From: Rhodococcus sp. 06-462-5
GTDB taxonomy: Bacteria; Actinomycetota; Actinomycetes; Mycobacteriales; Mycobacteriaceae
DNA length: 55,485 bases
Reading direction: 5' to 3'
NCBI RefSeq assembly: GCF_002258315.1
Contig: NZ_NOYD01000005.1
Coordinates: 1 to 55,485, forward strand
The position numbers were made by a program, and so were the translations under genes. The notes under the pieces were generated by a model. The model saw only the letters and a program-made list of their open reading frames with translations. It was not told the origin of the DNA and did not search any database. Shown piece after piece: positions 22,401-29,840 of this stretch (position 1 is the stretch's first letter; each line of letters starts with the position of its first letter).

Positions 22401-23995
22401 GCGTTCCGCTCCCCATCGGCACTCCCGCTGCGTTCATCGAACCCGTCGACGATCCACTGGTGGACCTGGTCAGTCGATACGCCCGAACCCACGGCCCGTT
22501 CACTCTCGACGACGCAGCGGCGCGGTTCGGAGTCGGCACCGCCGTGGTGCGCGACGTCCTGCGCAGACTGGCCGTCGACAAGCGCGTCGTCGAAGGCGAA
22601 TTCCGTCCCGGTGCCGCGGGTAGCGAATGGTGTGACGCCGAAGTTCTCCGGCGTATACGACGTCGATCGCTGGCCGCGGCCCGGCAGGAAATCGAACCCG
22701 TCTCCACCGCAACCCTCGGCCGCTTCCTGCCGGCGTGGCAGCATGTGGACAGCCGGCGCCTGAGCGGGATCGACGGCGTCGCGACCGTCATCGAACAGCT
22801 TGCGGGCGTTCCTGTTCCGGCGTCGGCCTGGGAATCTCTCGTGCTCTCGTCGCGGGTGACCGATTACAGTCCGGCGATGCTCGACGAACTCACCTCAACC
22901 GGTGAGGTGTTGTGGTCGGGACATGGCGCGATCTCGTCGAAGGACGGCTGGGTGAGCCTGCACATGGCCGACACCGCCCCGCTCACCCTCGTTCCTGCGG
23001 CCGAATCGGACCTGTCGGAACTGCAGATTCGTATTCAGGACGCCGTCGCGGGCGGCGGCGCGTACTTCTTCCGGCAACTCTCCGACACCGTCGGCAGTAC
23101 CGACGACACCGCACTGCAGGCTGCACTGTGGGAGTTGGTGTGGGCGGGCCGTCTGAGCAACGACACGTTCGCCCCGCTGCGCGCGCTGTTGAACTCGACA
23201 ACCACCCGCTCGGCCCCGAGTCATCGTGCACCTCGTCGTACACCGCGGTTGCGCTCGTACCGGCAGTTCGAGCGCCCCTCGCTCCCGACCCGCACCGGGC
23301 CGCCGACTGCGGGTGGACGGTGGTCACGATTGCCCGAGCTCGAACCCGACCTGACCGTCCGCGCCCACGCGACCGCCGACGTCCTGCTCGAGCGCTACGG
23401 CGTGGTCACCCGCGGTTCGGTGATGAACGAGGGTGTGCCCGGCGGATTCGCCACGATGTACAAGGTGCTCACCGGATTCGAGGATTCCGGTCGCTGCCGT
23501 CGCGGCTACTTCGTCGACTCACTCGGCGGCGCGCAGTTCTCCACCTCCGACGTGGTGGACCGGTTGCGCAGCTACGACGAACCGAAGAAGAACGCCACCG
23601 CTGTCGTGCTCGCGTCCTGCGATCCGGCCAACCCCTACGGCGGAGCACTGCCCTGGCCGAAAGCCGGCAGCGGCGAGGCCGGTGTCGGCGAGAATCCGGA
23701 CGAGACGACGAAGCACCGGCCTGGTCGCAAGGCCGGTGCACTGGTGGTCCTCGTCCGCGGCGAATTGACGATGTTCGTCGAACGCGGCGGAAAGTCAGTG
23801 CTCACGTTCGGTGACAACACCGACGACATCGGCGCTGCAGCAACCGCATTGGCAGCCACCGTTCGCCGCGGCGGTGTCGACAAACTACTCGTCGAGCGAA
23901 TCAACGGTCACGACATCCACGGCACCGACTTCGCGAAGACCTTGACCGAAGCAGGTTTCTCGGCGACCCCACGCGGACTTCGCCTGCGTCGCTGA
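19418..23995 (+). CDS. lhr: Lhr, ATP-dependent superfamily 2 DNA helicase
   Basis: 1525 residues, the typical giant size of Lhr. Walker A APTGSGKT is at ~56-63, DEVH (Walker B, motif II) at ~178-181, and LSATV (motif III) follows. The second RecA domain shows the conserved motif V/VI stretch ATSSLELGIDMGAVDLVVQV and QRVGRAGHQ. Beyond ~900 residues come the winged-helix and the Lhr-specific C-terminal domain. Mycobacterial Lhr is a 3'-5' DNA translocase and RNA:DNA helicase of the DNA-damage response. It precedes nei2, as lhr precedes nei in M. tuberculosis, which supports a shared repair role. Part of the 3' region (about 23190-23320) encodes a Ser/Arg/Thr-rich low-complexity linker. Confidence 0.95.
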   Translation: MARHSTGTDAAGELSVMEKLSRPTREWFSGAFPAPTSAQLGAWSSISSGSHTLVVAPTGSGKTLSAFLWALDELAQLGADSTRKTKVLYISPLKALAVDVERNLRAPLVGITQTAKRLGLNPPEISVGVRSGDTSAADRRNMIKTPPDILITTPESLFLMLTSAARDILAEVDTVIVDEVHAVAGTKRGAHLAVSLERLDAMLDKPAQRIGLSATVRPHEEVGRFLAGAAPIEIVAPPAPKTFDLTVQVPVEDMTELGVTDPNADTSAAPPAQGSIWPHVEEKMVDLILEHKSCIVFANSRRLAERLTARLNEVYAERIGDGVETQHKPPSQVGTPNDVNHGADPLLARAHHGSVSKDQRALIEDDLKTGRLRCVVATSSLELGIDMGAVDLVVQVEAPPSVASGLQRVGRAGHQVGEISKGVLFPKHRTDLIHCAVTVERMTSGKIEALFVPANPLDVLAQQTVAACALEPIDAEDWFDSVRRTGSFATLPRSAYESTLDLLSGRYPSDEFAELRPRLVWDRDANTLTGRPGSQRLAVTSGGTIPDRGLFTVYMVGEKQSRVGELDEEMVYESRVGDVFALGATSWRIEEITHDRVLVSPAYGQPGRLPFWHGDGLGRPAELGQALGEFLRSTTDRSNLAERLSSDGLDANAVNNLIALLDEQLEATGQLPTDKTMIVERFRDELGDWRLVLHSTYGQQVHAPWALAVGARLIERYGIDAAPTASDDGIIVRLPDTDDQPPGAELFVFERDEIADIVTEQVGGSALFASRFRECAARALLLPRRNPGKRAPLWQQRQRSAQLLDVARKYPTFPILLETVRECLQDVYDLPALEDILARIGRRQIRIVDVETPSPSPFANSLLFNYVGAFMYEGDSPLAERRAAALSLDSALLAELLGRVELRELLDDSVITTTELELQRLPEDRHAKDIEGVADLLRLLGPLTVDEVGLRTNGDEYPQWLTELADAKRAMEVSFAGKNWWTAIEDAARLRDALGVPLPIGTPAAFIEPVDDPLVDLVSRYARTHGPFTLDDAAARFGVGTAVVRDVLRRLAVDKRVVEGEFRPGAAGSEWCDAEVLRRIRRRSLAAARQEIEPVSTATLGRFLPAWQHVDSRRLSGIDGVATVIEQLAGVPVPASAWESLVLSSRVTDYSPAMLDELTSTGEVLWSGHGAISSKDGWVSLHMADTAPLTLVPAAESDLSELQIRIQDAVAGGGAYFFRQLSDTVGSTDDTALQAALWELVWAGRLSNDTFAPLRALLNSTTTRSAPSHRAPRRTPRLRSYRQFERPSLPTRTGPPTAGGRWSRLPELEPDLTVRAHATADVLLERYGVVTRGSVMNEGVPGGFATMYKVLTGFEDSGRCRRGYFVDSLGGAQFSTSDVVDRLRSYDEPKKNATAVVLASCDPANPYGGALPWPKAGSGEAGVGENPDETTKHRPGRKAGALVVLVRGELTMFVERGGKSVLTFGDNTDDIGAAATALAATVRRGGVDKLLVERINGHDIHGTDFAKTLTEAGFSATPRGLRLRR

Positions 23996-24011
23996 TTTGC
24001 CCACTGCCTGC

Positions 24012-24047
24012 GAGAACACCAGAGAGAACACCAGAGAGGACACCGAC
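24012..24047 (+). repeat. Three 12-bp tandem repeats between lhr and nei2
   Basis: GAGAACACCAGA occurs twice in tandem (24012-24023 and 24024-24035), then a degenerate third copy GAGGACACCGAC (24036-24047). The array fills most of the 56-bp gap and ends 4 bp before the nei2 start; it contains the only purine-rich (ribosome-binding-like) sequence there. Confidence 0.75.
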
Positions 24048-24051
24048 ACCG

Positions 24052-24825
24052 ATGCCCGAGGGCGATACCGTCTGGCGCGCCGCCAACACCCTGCGCGCCG
24101 CACTCGAGGGCCAGCAGCTCACCACCTGCGACATTCGCGTACCCCGTTATGCCACAGTCGATTTCACCGGCAAGACCGTCGATTCTGTCGCCTCAAGAGG
24201 TAAGCATCTGCTGATTCGAGTCGGCGGCTACTCCATCCATTCGCATCTGAAGATGGAGGGCACCTGGCACGTCTACGCTCCCGGTGCCCGCTGGCGTCGC
24301 CCTGCGTTCCAAGCGCGGATCATCTTGAACACCGCCAACGCACAGGCCATCGGTTTCGAGCTCGGAGTGCTCGAGATCCTCGAGGACGAGGACGAAGCCG
24401 TCGGATACCTCGGACCGGACCTGCTCGGTCCCGACTGGGATCCCGACGTCGCGCTGTCCAGGCTCGCAGCGGATCCGGCCCGGCCGATCGGGCTCGCGCT
24501 GCTCGATCAGCGCAACATCGCCGGCCTCGGCAACGTCTACCGCAACGAGATCTGCTTTCTCCGTGGAGTCGATCCGCGCACCCCGGTCGGCGAAGCCGGT
24601 GACCTGAAGAAGACGATCGACCTCTCCTATCGATTGATCATGGCCAACAAGGATCGCAACCAACGCGTCACCACCGGAGATCGGCGACCCGGCCGACACT
24701 TCTGGGTGTACGGGCGCGAAAACAAGCCGTGTAGACGGTGCGGAACCACCATCGAATTCGGTCTGATCGGAGACAATCCACTGGAGGAACGGCAGATCTA
24801 CCACTGCCCGCACTGTCAGAACTGA
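24052..24825 (+). CDS. nei2: Endonuclease VIII / Fpg-Nei family DNA glycosylase (Nei2)
   Basis: 257 residues. The mature N-terminus PEGDTVWRAA gives the catalytic Pro2-Glu3 pair used for Schiff-base chemistry. SIHSHLKMEGTW carries the conserved Lys, the H2TH region contains NIAGLGNVYRNE, and the C-terminal zinc finger is CRRCG ... CPHC. These enzymes excise oxidised pyrimidines and nick the abasic site. The long Lhr-Nei adjacency matches mycobacteria. The start is fixed by the required Met-Pro-Glu. Confidence 0.93.
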   Translation: MPEGDTVWRAANTLRAALEGQQLTTCDIRVPRYATVDFTGKTVDSVASRGKHLLIRVGGYSIHSHLKMEGTWHVYAPGARWRRPAFQARIILNTANAQAIGFELGVLEILEDEDEAVGYLGPDLLGPDWDPDVALSRLAADPARPIGLALLDQRNIAGLGNVYRNEICFLRGVDPRTPVGEAGDLKKTIDLSYRLIMANKDRNQRVTTGDRRPGRHFWVYGRENKPCRRCGTTIEFGLIGDNPLEERQIYHCPHCQN

Positions 24826-24934
24826 ACCGTGGCGAGATCGGTTCGGTCCGTGGTGTCCTTTTCGACGAACCCCGTTCGTCCTTCGTGTGTAGGTCGGCAA
24901 ACGGTGCCGACCGCGACGACTCCAAGGAGCCTTC

Positions 24935-25285
24935 ATGACCACGTACGCAGCCATCGTCTACACCCATGATGCCGACTGGACCTCGCCCGAGGTGGCGGAC
25001 GAGATGGCCGAATACGGTGCATTCAGTGCCGCGGCCGGATCCGCGATCACCGGCGGCGCGGTCCTGCACCCCACGTCGACCGCCACCACGGTGCGCGTGT
25101 CGGGAGGGAAGGGAGGTGACGTCCTGACAACCGACGGTCCCTTCGCCGAAGCAAAAGAGGTGCTTGCCGGGTTCTTCCTCCTCGAGGCGGAGGGCCTCGA
25201 TGCCGCAATCGCACTGGCCGCACAGATCCCAGCAGCGTGGAACGGAGCAATCGAAGTTCGGCCGGTCATTCCGATGACTCGATGA
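24935..25285 (+). CDS. YCII-related DGPF-domain protein (ECF sigma partner)
   Basis: 116 residues, start preceded by AAGGAG. It has the DGPF motif as TDGPFAEAKEVLAGFFLLE and the ferredoxin-like YCII layout (YAAIVYTHDADW ... GAIEVRPV). DGPF proteins are encoded next to ECF42-type sigma factors and are thought to act in the same stress circuit. The stop overlaps the sigma factor ATG (ATGA). Confidence 0.88.
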   Translation: MTTYAAIVYTHDADWTSPEVADEMAEYGAFSAAAGSAITGGAVLHPTSTATTVRVSGGKGGDVLTTDGPFAEAKEVLAGFFLLEAEGLDAAIALAAQIPAAWNGAIEVRPVIPMTR

Positions 25286-26538
25286 GTACGCCGGGCGAGC
25301 ACCTCTCGGCCGTGGTCCGTGACGAGGGTCGCCGCGTCCTGGCGACCCTCGTGCGCACCACCGGCAGTTTTGCCGTCGCCGAGGACGCAGTCTCCGATGC
25401 CGTGGTGACCGCACTCGCTCACTGGCCCAGATCGGGTGTCCCCGACAATCCGCGTGCCTGGCTCACCACCGTGGCTCGCAACAAGGCGCTCGACATCATC
25501 AGACGCGAGGCCGGGCGCACCGCAAAGGAACGAGAGGCGGCGGATCTCGCCGTGCTGAACCAGAATTGGAGCGAGAGCGACGAGTCCTCGATCGCCGACG
25601 ATCTGTTGCGGTTGGTCTTCACCTGCTGCCATCCGACGCTCTCCGTCGAAGCGCAGGTGGCACTGAGCCTGCGCACCCTCTGCGGGCTCGCCACGTCCGA
25701 CATCGCCCGCTTGATGCTCGTGCCCGAGGCCACCATGTCCAAACGGCTCACGCGCGCGAAGAAGAAGATCGCAGCTGCCAACATTCCGTATCGAGTACCG
25801 GATTCGGCGGAGTTACCGCAACGACTCGACGCGGTGGCCACCACGGTGTACTTGATGTTCACCGCCGGCCATCTCGGCGGTGAGACGCTGGTGCGGCCTC
25901 GGCTGTGCGACGAGGCACTCAGGTTGGCCCGCTTGCTGATCGACCTGATGCCGGACGAGCCGTCACTTCAGGGGCTACTGGCCCTCATGCTGTTCACCGA
26001 CTCGCGCCGAGCGACCAGGACCGATGAATCGGGCGGCCTCCTCAGGCTGGAGGATCAGGACAGATCTCGATGGAATCGAGAGGCGATCGAGGAGGGTGCT
26101 CGGTTGATGGACAGTGCACTGCGTCGCAACGACTCTCGGCCCAGCCGCTACACGATCCAGGCAGCCATCGCAGCATGTCACTCCACCGCAGCGACCTACG
26201 CCGACACCGACTGGTCTCGGATCGTCATGCTGTACGACGCGCTTACGGTTGTGGAGAACACACCGATCGTGGCACTCAACCGCGGCGTGGCCATCGGAGA
26301 GAGCCAGGGGCCCGCCGCCGGGCTAGCCGCACTCGACGCCATCGATTCTCTCGGCGGCCATTACCTGTGGCATGCCTGTCGAGCTGTGATGCTCGATCGC
26401 CTGGACCGCGCGGAGGAGGCCAGGAACGCACGAACGACCGCGCTCGCTCTCGACCCGTCGCCGGCCGAGAGGGCGTATCTCCGAGCGCAGCTCGCGCCGT
26501 CTTCCCACCCTGTCGAGCAACGACGCGAAGAAACCTGA
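25282..26538 (+). CDS. ECF sigma factor (ECF42-type, with C-terminal TPR-like extension)
   Basis: 418 residues from ATG 25282, translationally coupled to the DGPF gene. Region 2 covers ~1-85 (VAEDAVSDAVVTALAHWP, NPRAWLTTVARNKALDIIRR). Region 4 covers ~105-165 (SLRTLCGLATSDIARLMLVP, EATMSKRLTRAKKKI). A long helical C-terminal part follows (~185-410) with conserved FTAGHLGGE and repeated helices. In ECF42 sigma factors this extension is needed for activity and replaces a classical anti-sigma factor. No anti-sigma gene is seen here. Target genes unknown; autoregulation is likely from the family. Confidence 0.88.
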   Translation: MSTPGEHLSAVVRDEGRRVLATLVRTTGSFAVAEDAVSDAVVTALAHWPRSGVPDNPRAWLTTVARNKALDIIRREAGRTAKEREAADLAVLNQNWSESDESSIADDLLRLVFTCCHPTLSVEAQVALSLRTLCGLATSDIARLMLVPEATMSKRLTRAKKKIAAANIPYRVPDSAELPQRLDAVATTVYLMFTAGHLGGETLVRPRLCDEALRLARLLIDLMPDEPSLQGLLALMLFTDSRRATRTDESGGLLRLEDQDRSRWNREAIEEGARLMDSALRRNDSRPSRYTIQAAIAACHSTAATYADTDWSRIVMLYDALTVVENTPIVALNRGVAIGESQGPAAGLAALDAIDSLGGHYLWHACRAVMLDRLDRAEEARNARTTALALDPSPAERAYLRAQLAPSSHPVEQRREET

Positions 26539-26588
26539 AAGCTCCCTGTCAGGTGCGGCCAAGCCCCTTCACAGCTTCGCCGATCACC

Positions 26589-26690
26589 ATGGATCGCATG
26601 CTGACACTTGCGATACTCACCCTGCTCATCATGGCCGTCTCCGGCGTGACGGCGACTCGCGCGCCCCGGACGCTGGTTCGACTGCGCTAG
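26589..26690 (+). CDS. Possible small hydrophobic peptide
   Basis: 33 codons from ATG 26589 to TAG 26690: a basic start, one strongly hydrophobic helix (LTLAILTLLIMAVSGVTA) and a basic tail. It could be a single-pass membrane peptide. It overlaps the end of the convergent glpD by 4 bp. No ribosome site is obvious and the family is unknown, so it may be a chance frame. Confidence 0.35.
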   Translation: MDRMLTLAILTLLIMAVSGVTATRAPRTLVRLR

Positions 26691-28417
26691 ATCGTGCGTA
26701 CCGGTTCGAGAATTTCCTGGCGGGCCTCGGGAGCGACCACTCGTAGAGCATCCGCCGATGCGTCGTCGGGCTGACGCTGCGACTCGATCTCGGCCTCCAC
26801 CCGGGCGCGGTACGTCTCGACCTCACGATCGACCGTGGCCTCGTCCCAACCCAGGACCGGTGCGATCAACGCCGCAACCTGGCCCGCGCAGTTCATTCCG
26901 CGATGCGAGTACTCGATCGAGATTCGGGTCCGACGCGAGAGCACGTCCTCGAGATGCAGTGCGCCCTCCGCTGCCGCGGCGTACACCACCTCCACCTGGA
27001 GGTATGCCGGCGCATCGGTGAGTGGTTGCAGCAGTTCGGGTTTGCCGTCGGCCATGGCCAGCACCTCGTCGATCAACGAACCGTATCGGTCGAGCAGATG
27101 CGTCACCCGATGCGGATGCAGTTTGTGCATCTCGCCGAGATGCGGTGCCTGATTGACCAGCGCGAAGTAGCCGTCGGCACCGACGAGGGGCACCTTCTCG
27201 GTGATCGAGGACGCCACCCGCACCGGGATGTCCTCGGCGGCCAGATCGACTGCGTCCTCTGCCATCACGCGATACGTCGTGTACTTGCCGCCCGCGATGG
27301 CGACGAGCCCGGGTGCGACCCGAGCAACCGCGTGTTCGCGGGACAGCTTGGAGGTTTCGTCGCTCTCGCCGGCGAGCAGTGGCCGCAGGCCCGCGTAGAC
27401 CCCGTCGATGTCCTCGTGGGTCAGTGGCGTGACGAGCACCGAGTTGACCTCGCCGAGGATGTAGTCGATGTCGGCCTTGGTGGCCGCCGGGTGTGCGAGA
27501 TCGAGGTTCCAGTCGGTGTCGGTGGTACCGATGATCCAATGCGCGCCCCACGGAATGATGAACAGCACCGACTTCTCGGTGCGCAGAATGATCGCGGCCT
27601 CGCTGACGATTCGATCGCGCGGCACCACGATGTGCACGCCCTTCGAGGCGCGTACCCGGAACCGTCCGCGCATGTTGGACAGCGACTGGATCTCGTCGGT
27701 CCACACTCCGGTGGCATTGATCACCACGTGTGCACGCACCTCGGTGGTGGCACCGGTCTCCGAATCACGCACGCGCACACCCGATACTCGGTCGGCCTCA
27801 CGCAGGAAGCCGACGACCTGGGTGGACGTTCGCACCACGGCGCCGTAGTGGGCGGCCGTTCTGGCCACGGTCATGGTGTGCCGGGCGTCGTCGACGACGG
27901 TGTCGTAGTAGCGAATACCGCCGATCAGCGACTTGCGTTTGATCCCGGGCGACATACGCAGCGCACCGGATCGAGTCAGGTGCTTCTGCTGCGGCACGGA
28001 TTTGGCCCCACCCATGCGGTCGTACAGGAAAATGCCCGCGGCGATGTACGGCCGCTCCCACAGGCGATGGGTGAGCGGGAAGAGGAATTTCAGCGGCTTG
28101 ACCAAGTGCGGTGCGAGCGTGGAGAGGGAGAGTTCGCGCTCGTGCAGGGCCTCGCGTACGAGCCCGAACTCGAGCTGCTCGAGGTAGCGAAGCCCGCCGT
28201 GGAACATCTTGGACGAGCGAGAGGACGTTCCCGACGCGTAGTCCCGCGCCTCGACCAGGGCCACCTTCAGTCCACGCGTCGCCGCGTCGAGGGCCGCCCC
28301 GGAGCCGACGACGCCACCGCCGATGACCACTACGTCGAACTGCTCGGTTCCGAGCTGGTCCCACGCCTCCACCCGCTGGTCGGGTCCGAGGAACTTCGTA
28401 TTCGATCGGTTGCTCAT
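26687..28417 (-). CDS. glpD: Glycerol-3-phosphate dehydrogenase (FAD-dependent)
   Basis: 576 residues; purine-rich GGAGAGGGAG upstream. The FAD-binding motif VVVIGGGVVGSGAALDAATR is at ~28-47, then the DAO-type signature GTSSRSSKMFHGGLRYLEQ, GTTDTDWNLDL, and the C-terminal domain with ALHLEDVLSRRTRI. It oxidises glycerol-3-phosphate to dihydroxyacetone phosphate and passes electrons to menaquinone at the membrane surface. It corresponds in position and type to mycobacterial glpD2 next to lpdA. Confidence 0.94.
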   Translation of the reverse strand: MSNRSNTKFLGPDQRVEAWDQLGTEQFDVVVIGGGVVGSGAALDAATRGLKVALVEARDYASGTSSRSSKMFHGGLRYLEQLEFGLVREALHERELSLSTLAPHLVKPLKFLFPLTHRLWERPYIAAGIFLYDRMGGAKSVPQQKHLTRSGALRMSPGIKRKSLIGGIRYYDTVVDDARHTMTVARTAAHYGAVVRTSTQVVGFLREADRVSGVRVRDSETGATTEVRAHVVINATGVWTDEIQSLSNMRGRFRVRASKGVHIVVPRDRIVSEAAIILRTEKSVLFIIPWGAHWIIGTTDTDWNLDLAHPAATKADIDYILGEVNSVLVTPLTHEDIDGVYAGLRPLLAGESDETSKLSREHAVARVAPGLVAIAGGKYTTYRVMAEDAVDLAAEDIPVRVASSITEKVPLVGADGYFALVNQAPHLGEMHKLHPHRVTHLLDRYGSLIDEVLAMADGKPELLQPLTDAPAYLQVEVVYAAAAEGALHLEDVLSRRTRISIEYSHRGMNCAGQVAALIAPVLGWDEATVDREVETYRARVEAEIESQRQPDDASADALRVVAPEARQEILEPVRTI

Positions 28418-28462
28418 CTCGAACGCTCCCTCTCCTTCGAAAATCCCCGCATTGCTTGCACG

Positions 28463-29701
28463 TCAGGCTACCGCCCCGGGTCCTGCGGGCGCAGAACCTG
28501 CCGAGTGCGCCGCGCCCAGTCGCCGTACTGCGTCTGCCAGCACGGTCGGGGTCGATCCGGCGAAGCTCAACCGGAGCGAGTGACGGTACTGCGCGCCCGA
28601 AGCGAACGCCGTGCCCGGCACGAAGGCAACTCCGTGATCGAGTGCCGCGTCGAGCAACTCGCCGGTGTCGGTTCCGTCCCGGAAGGTGGCCCAGGCGAAC
28701 ATCCCTCCCGCGGGGCGTGAGACGGTGAGCCGGGGGCCGAACTCGGCGACAAGAGCGTTGGTCAATGCCGTTGCACGAGTGCAGTACTCGCGCCGCAGGA
28801 CAGTCAGGTGGGCGTCCAGCCACGCGGTGTCGGCGAGCATCTCCGCCGCCATCGACTGCGTCAGCGAGGATCCACACAGATCCGCGCCCTGCTTGAGCAG
28901 TTCCACCGCCGCGCAGACGCTGGGTGGGGCGACGAACCAGCCGACGCGGAGCGTCGGAGCCAGGATCTTCGACGCGCTCGACAGTCGGATGACGCGGTCG
29001 CTGTGGCATGCGATCGGCGGCGGCGGTGCGTCGATACCGGATTCCGTTGTGTCGAAATAGATCTCACCGTACGGGTCGTCCTCGATCACCCAGAATCCGT
29101 ATCGATCCGCCAGCGCCGCGAGGTGACGACGTCGCAGCTCGCTCATCGTGACTCCACGCGGATTGTGGAAGTTCGCGACGGTGTGGACCACCGCGGGCCG
29201 CAGTCCCGCCGTCAGTCTGCGTTCGAGTTCGTCGGTGTCCGTTCCGGTATCGGTGATGGGAATGGACTCGATGCTCGCTTCGGCGATCGAGAAGACCTGC
29301 AGCGCACCGGTGTACGCGGGTTCGTCGACCACGACGACAGCGCCCGGGTCGATCAGGGCCTGCGCGAGCAACGCCAGGGCCTGCTGCGAACCGTGCGTCA
29401 CGATGACGGACTCGACCGGAACGGGCACTCCCCCGCGCACGGCCGATTCCCTGGCCGCAATGGCATTGCGCAGAGTGCGGTGGCCCGATGTCTCGCAGTA
29501 CTGCACCGCGTCGGGGCGGCGAAGCGCAGCCTCCGCTGCTCCGGCGATGCGGTCGACCGGTATCAGATCGGTGGCCGGTAGACCTCCGGCCAGGCTGATC
29601 ACATCGTTGCGTGCCGTGAGGGACAAGAGATCACGGATGGCCGAGCTGTTGAGCGACTCGGTGCGCCTGGCCAAGCCGGCGGAAAGGTACGTAGAGGACA
29701 T
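28463..29701 (-). CDS. PLP-dependent aminotransferase (class I/II, 2-aminoadipate aminotransferase-like)
   Basis: 412 residues from ATG 29701; a longer in-frame extension to 29800 would cover the lpdA terminator hairpin and is less likely. Motifs are DVISLAGGLPATDLIP, ETSGHRTLRNAIA, THGSQQALALLAQ, NFHNPRGVTM, VIEDDPYGEIYFD, and the PLP lysine in RLSSASKILAPTLRVGW. This group includes LysN/ARO8-like transaminases of aromatic and aminoadipate-type acids, and MocR-like proteins without the DNA-binding domain. The substrate cannot be assigned. It lies between glpD and lpdA, where M. tuberculosis has no such gene. Confidence 0.85.
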   Translation of the reverse strand: MSSTYLSAGLARRTESLNSSAIRDLLSLTARNDVISLAGGLPATDLIPVDRIAGAAEAALRRPDAVQYCETSGHRTLRNAIAARESAVRGGVPVPVESVIVTHGSQQALALLAQALIDPGAVVVVDEPAYTGALQVFSIAEASIESIPITDTGTDTDELERRLTAGLRPAVVHTVANFHNPRGVTMSELRRRHLAALADRYGFWVIEDDPYGEIYFDTTESGIDAPPPPIACHSDRVIRLSSASKILAPTLRVGWFVAPPSVCAAVELLKQGADLCGSSLTQSMAAEMLADTAWLDAHLTVLRREYCTRATALTNALVAEFGPRLTVSRPAGGMFAWATFRDGTDTGELLDAALDHGVAFVPGTAFASGAQYRHSLRLSFAGSTPTVLADAVRRLGAAHSAGSAPAGPGAVA

Positions 29702-29759
29702 GAGAAGGACTCCGGGGCAGCAGGAATGGGAGAACGGCCCGCGGATCCGCTGAGTCGAA

Positions 29760-29789
29760 GAAGGAGCGGACGGGTGTGTCCGCTCCTTC
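29760..29789 (-). terminator. Strong hairpin terminator downstream of lpdA
   Basis: Two perfect 12-bp arms, GAAGGAGCGGAC (29760-29771) and GTCCGCTCCTTC (29778-29789), surround a 6-nt loop. On the reverse strand it follows the lpdA stop and precedes the aminotransferase gene. Confidence 0.65.
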
Positions 29790-29840
29790 GACTGTCTCAC
29801 GTGCTACCGAAATATGAAACGCAATTCTCGCATTGTGAGA

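Noticed and set aside
24826..24934. ECF42 autoregulatory promoter (TGTCGA-type -35) before the DGPF gene
   Set aside because: Only a partial match (TGTCCT) is visible and I could not place a convincing -10, so no site is called.
29702..29800. Extended N-terminus of the PLP aminotransferase
   Set aside because: It would run through the lpdA terminator hairpin and add a Ser/Pro/Arg-rich leader not typical of the family.
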